A stretch of 5,141 nt of DNA from contig CALWJG010000130.1 of NCBI GenBank assembly GCA_944380945.1, positions 1-5,141 of the forward strand, read 5' to 3'. The notes beneath the pieces are model-generated. The model made no database searches and was not told the origin of the DNA. It saw nothing but the letters and a program-made list of their open reading frames with translations. The DNA comes from an uncultured Agathobaculum sp. (lineage in GTDB: Bacteria; Bacillota; Clostridia; Oscillospirales; Butyricicoccaceae). The position numbers were made by a program, and so were the translations under genes. Positions 5,053 to 5,141 of this stretch are shown piece after piece (positions within the stretch are counted from its first letter, which is position 1; each line of letters starts with the position of its first letter).

Positions 5053-5141
5053 GGAGCGGTATCGAAGCGGTCATAACGAGGCGGTCTTGAAAACCGTTTG
5101 TCCGAAAGGGCGCGTGGGTTCGAATCCCACCCGCTCCGCCA
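5053..5141 (+). tRNA. tRNA-Ser (anticodon UGA)
   Basis: Complete class II tRNA that decodes UCA and related serine codons. The acceptor stem is a perfect 7 bp (5053-5059 GGAGCGG with 5131-5137 CCGCTCC), followed by G5138 and an encoded CCA (5139-5141). The D arm pairs TCG (5062-5064) with CGA (5077-5079) and holds the conserved GG in its loop. The anticodon stem GCGGT / ACCGT (5081-5085, 5093-5097) encloses CTTGAAA, with anticodon TGA at 5088-5090. The long variable arm (5098-5113, stem GTCC / GGGC) is the serine-type identity element. The T arm is GTGGG / CCCAC around TTCGAAT (5114-5130). The window stops at its last base, so whatever follows it is not visible. Confidence 0.98.

Overview
The window reads as ordinary chromosomal DNA from a GC-rich Firmicute, most likely a gut-type clostridium (Oscillospiraceae/Ruminococcaceae-like). 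This is inferred from G/C-ending codons, strong purine-rich Shine-Dalgarno sites, near-consensus sigma-A promoters in short AT-rich gaps, hairpin-plus-T terminators, and a CCA-encoding tRNA-Ser. The genus cannot be fixed from the sequence alone. All recognisable genes are on the + strand: five complete protein genes and one tRNA. No mobile element, CRISPR array, phage gene or defence system is visible.

Layout. Positions 1-112 hold the trailer of an unseen upstream gene: three hairpins lying end to end, the last one a good intrinsic terminator. A promoter (234-263) and a leader of about 100 nt precede unit 1. Unit 1 is an ArsB/NhaD/P-protein-type ion transporter (371-1639) followed after 31 nt by a 155-residue protein of unknown function (1671-2138), ending at a strong terminator (2158-2206). 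An AT-rich gap carries the promoter of unit 2, a single-gene CPA2 cation:proton antiporter (2383-3612) with its own terminator (3635-3680). Unit 3 has an extended -10 promoter, an uncharacterised eight-helix membrane protein (3784-4632) and a tightly coupled ArsC/Spx-family CxxC protein resembling YusI (4646-5002). No terminator follows unit 3. A consensus promoter whose -35 box overlaps the last stop codon drives tRNA-Ser(UGA) (5053-5141), whose CCA is the last base of the window.

How the genes may work together. Two neighbouring but separately transcribed secondary transporters, one of the ion-transporter superfamily and one CPA2 exchanger, suggest a locus concerned with ion or pH homeostasis. 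This rests on family membership only, and the substrates are not shown by the sequence. The pairing of an 'ArsB-like' and an 'ArsC-like' gene invites an arsenic-resistance reading, but separate units, 3 kb of distance and the subfamily motifs argue against it. I did not find a convincing new biological system. The points most worth checking are the abutting hairpin array at the left edge, the two unknown proteins that sit in operons with recognisable partners, and the tRNA promoter built into the end of a coding sequence.
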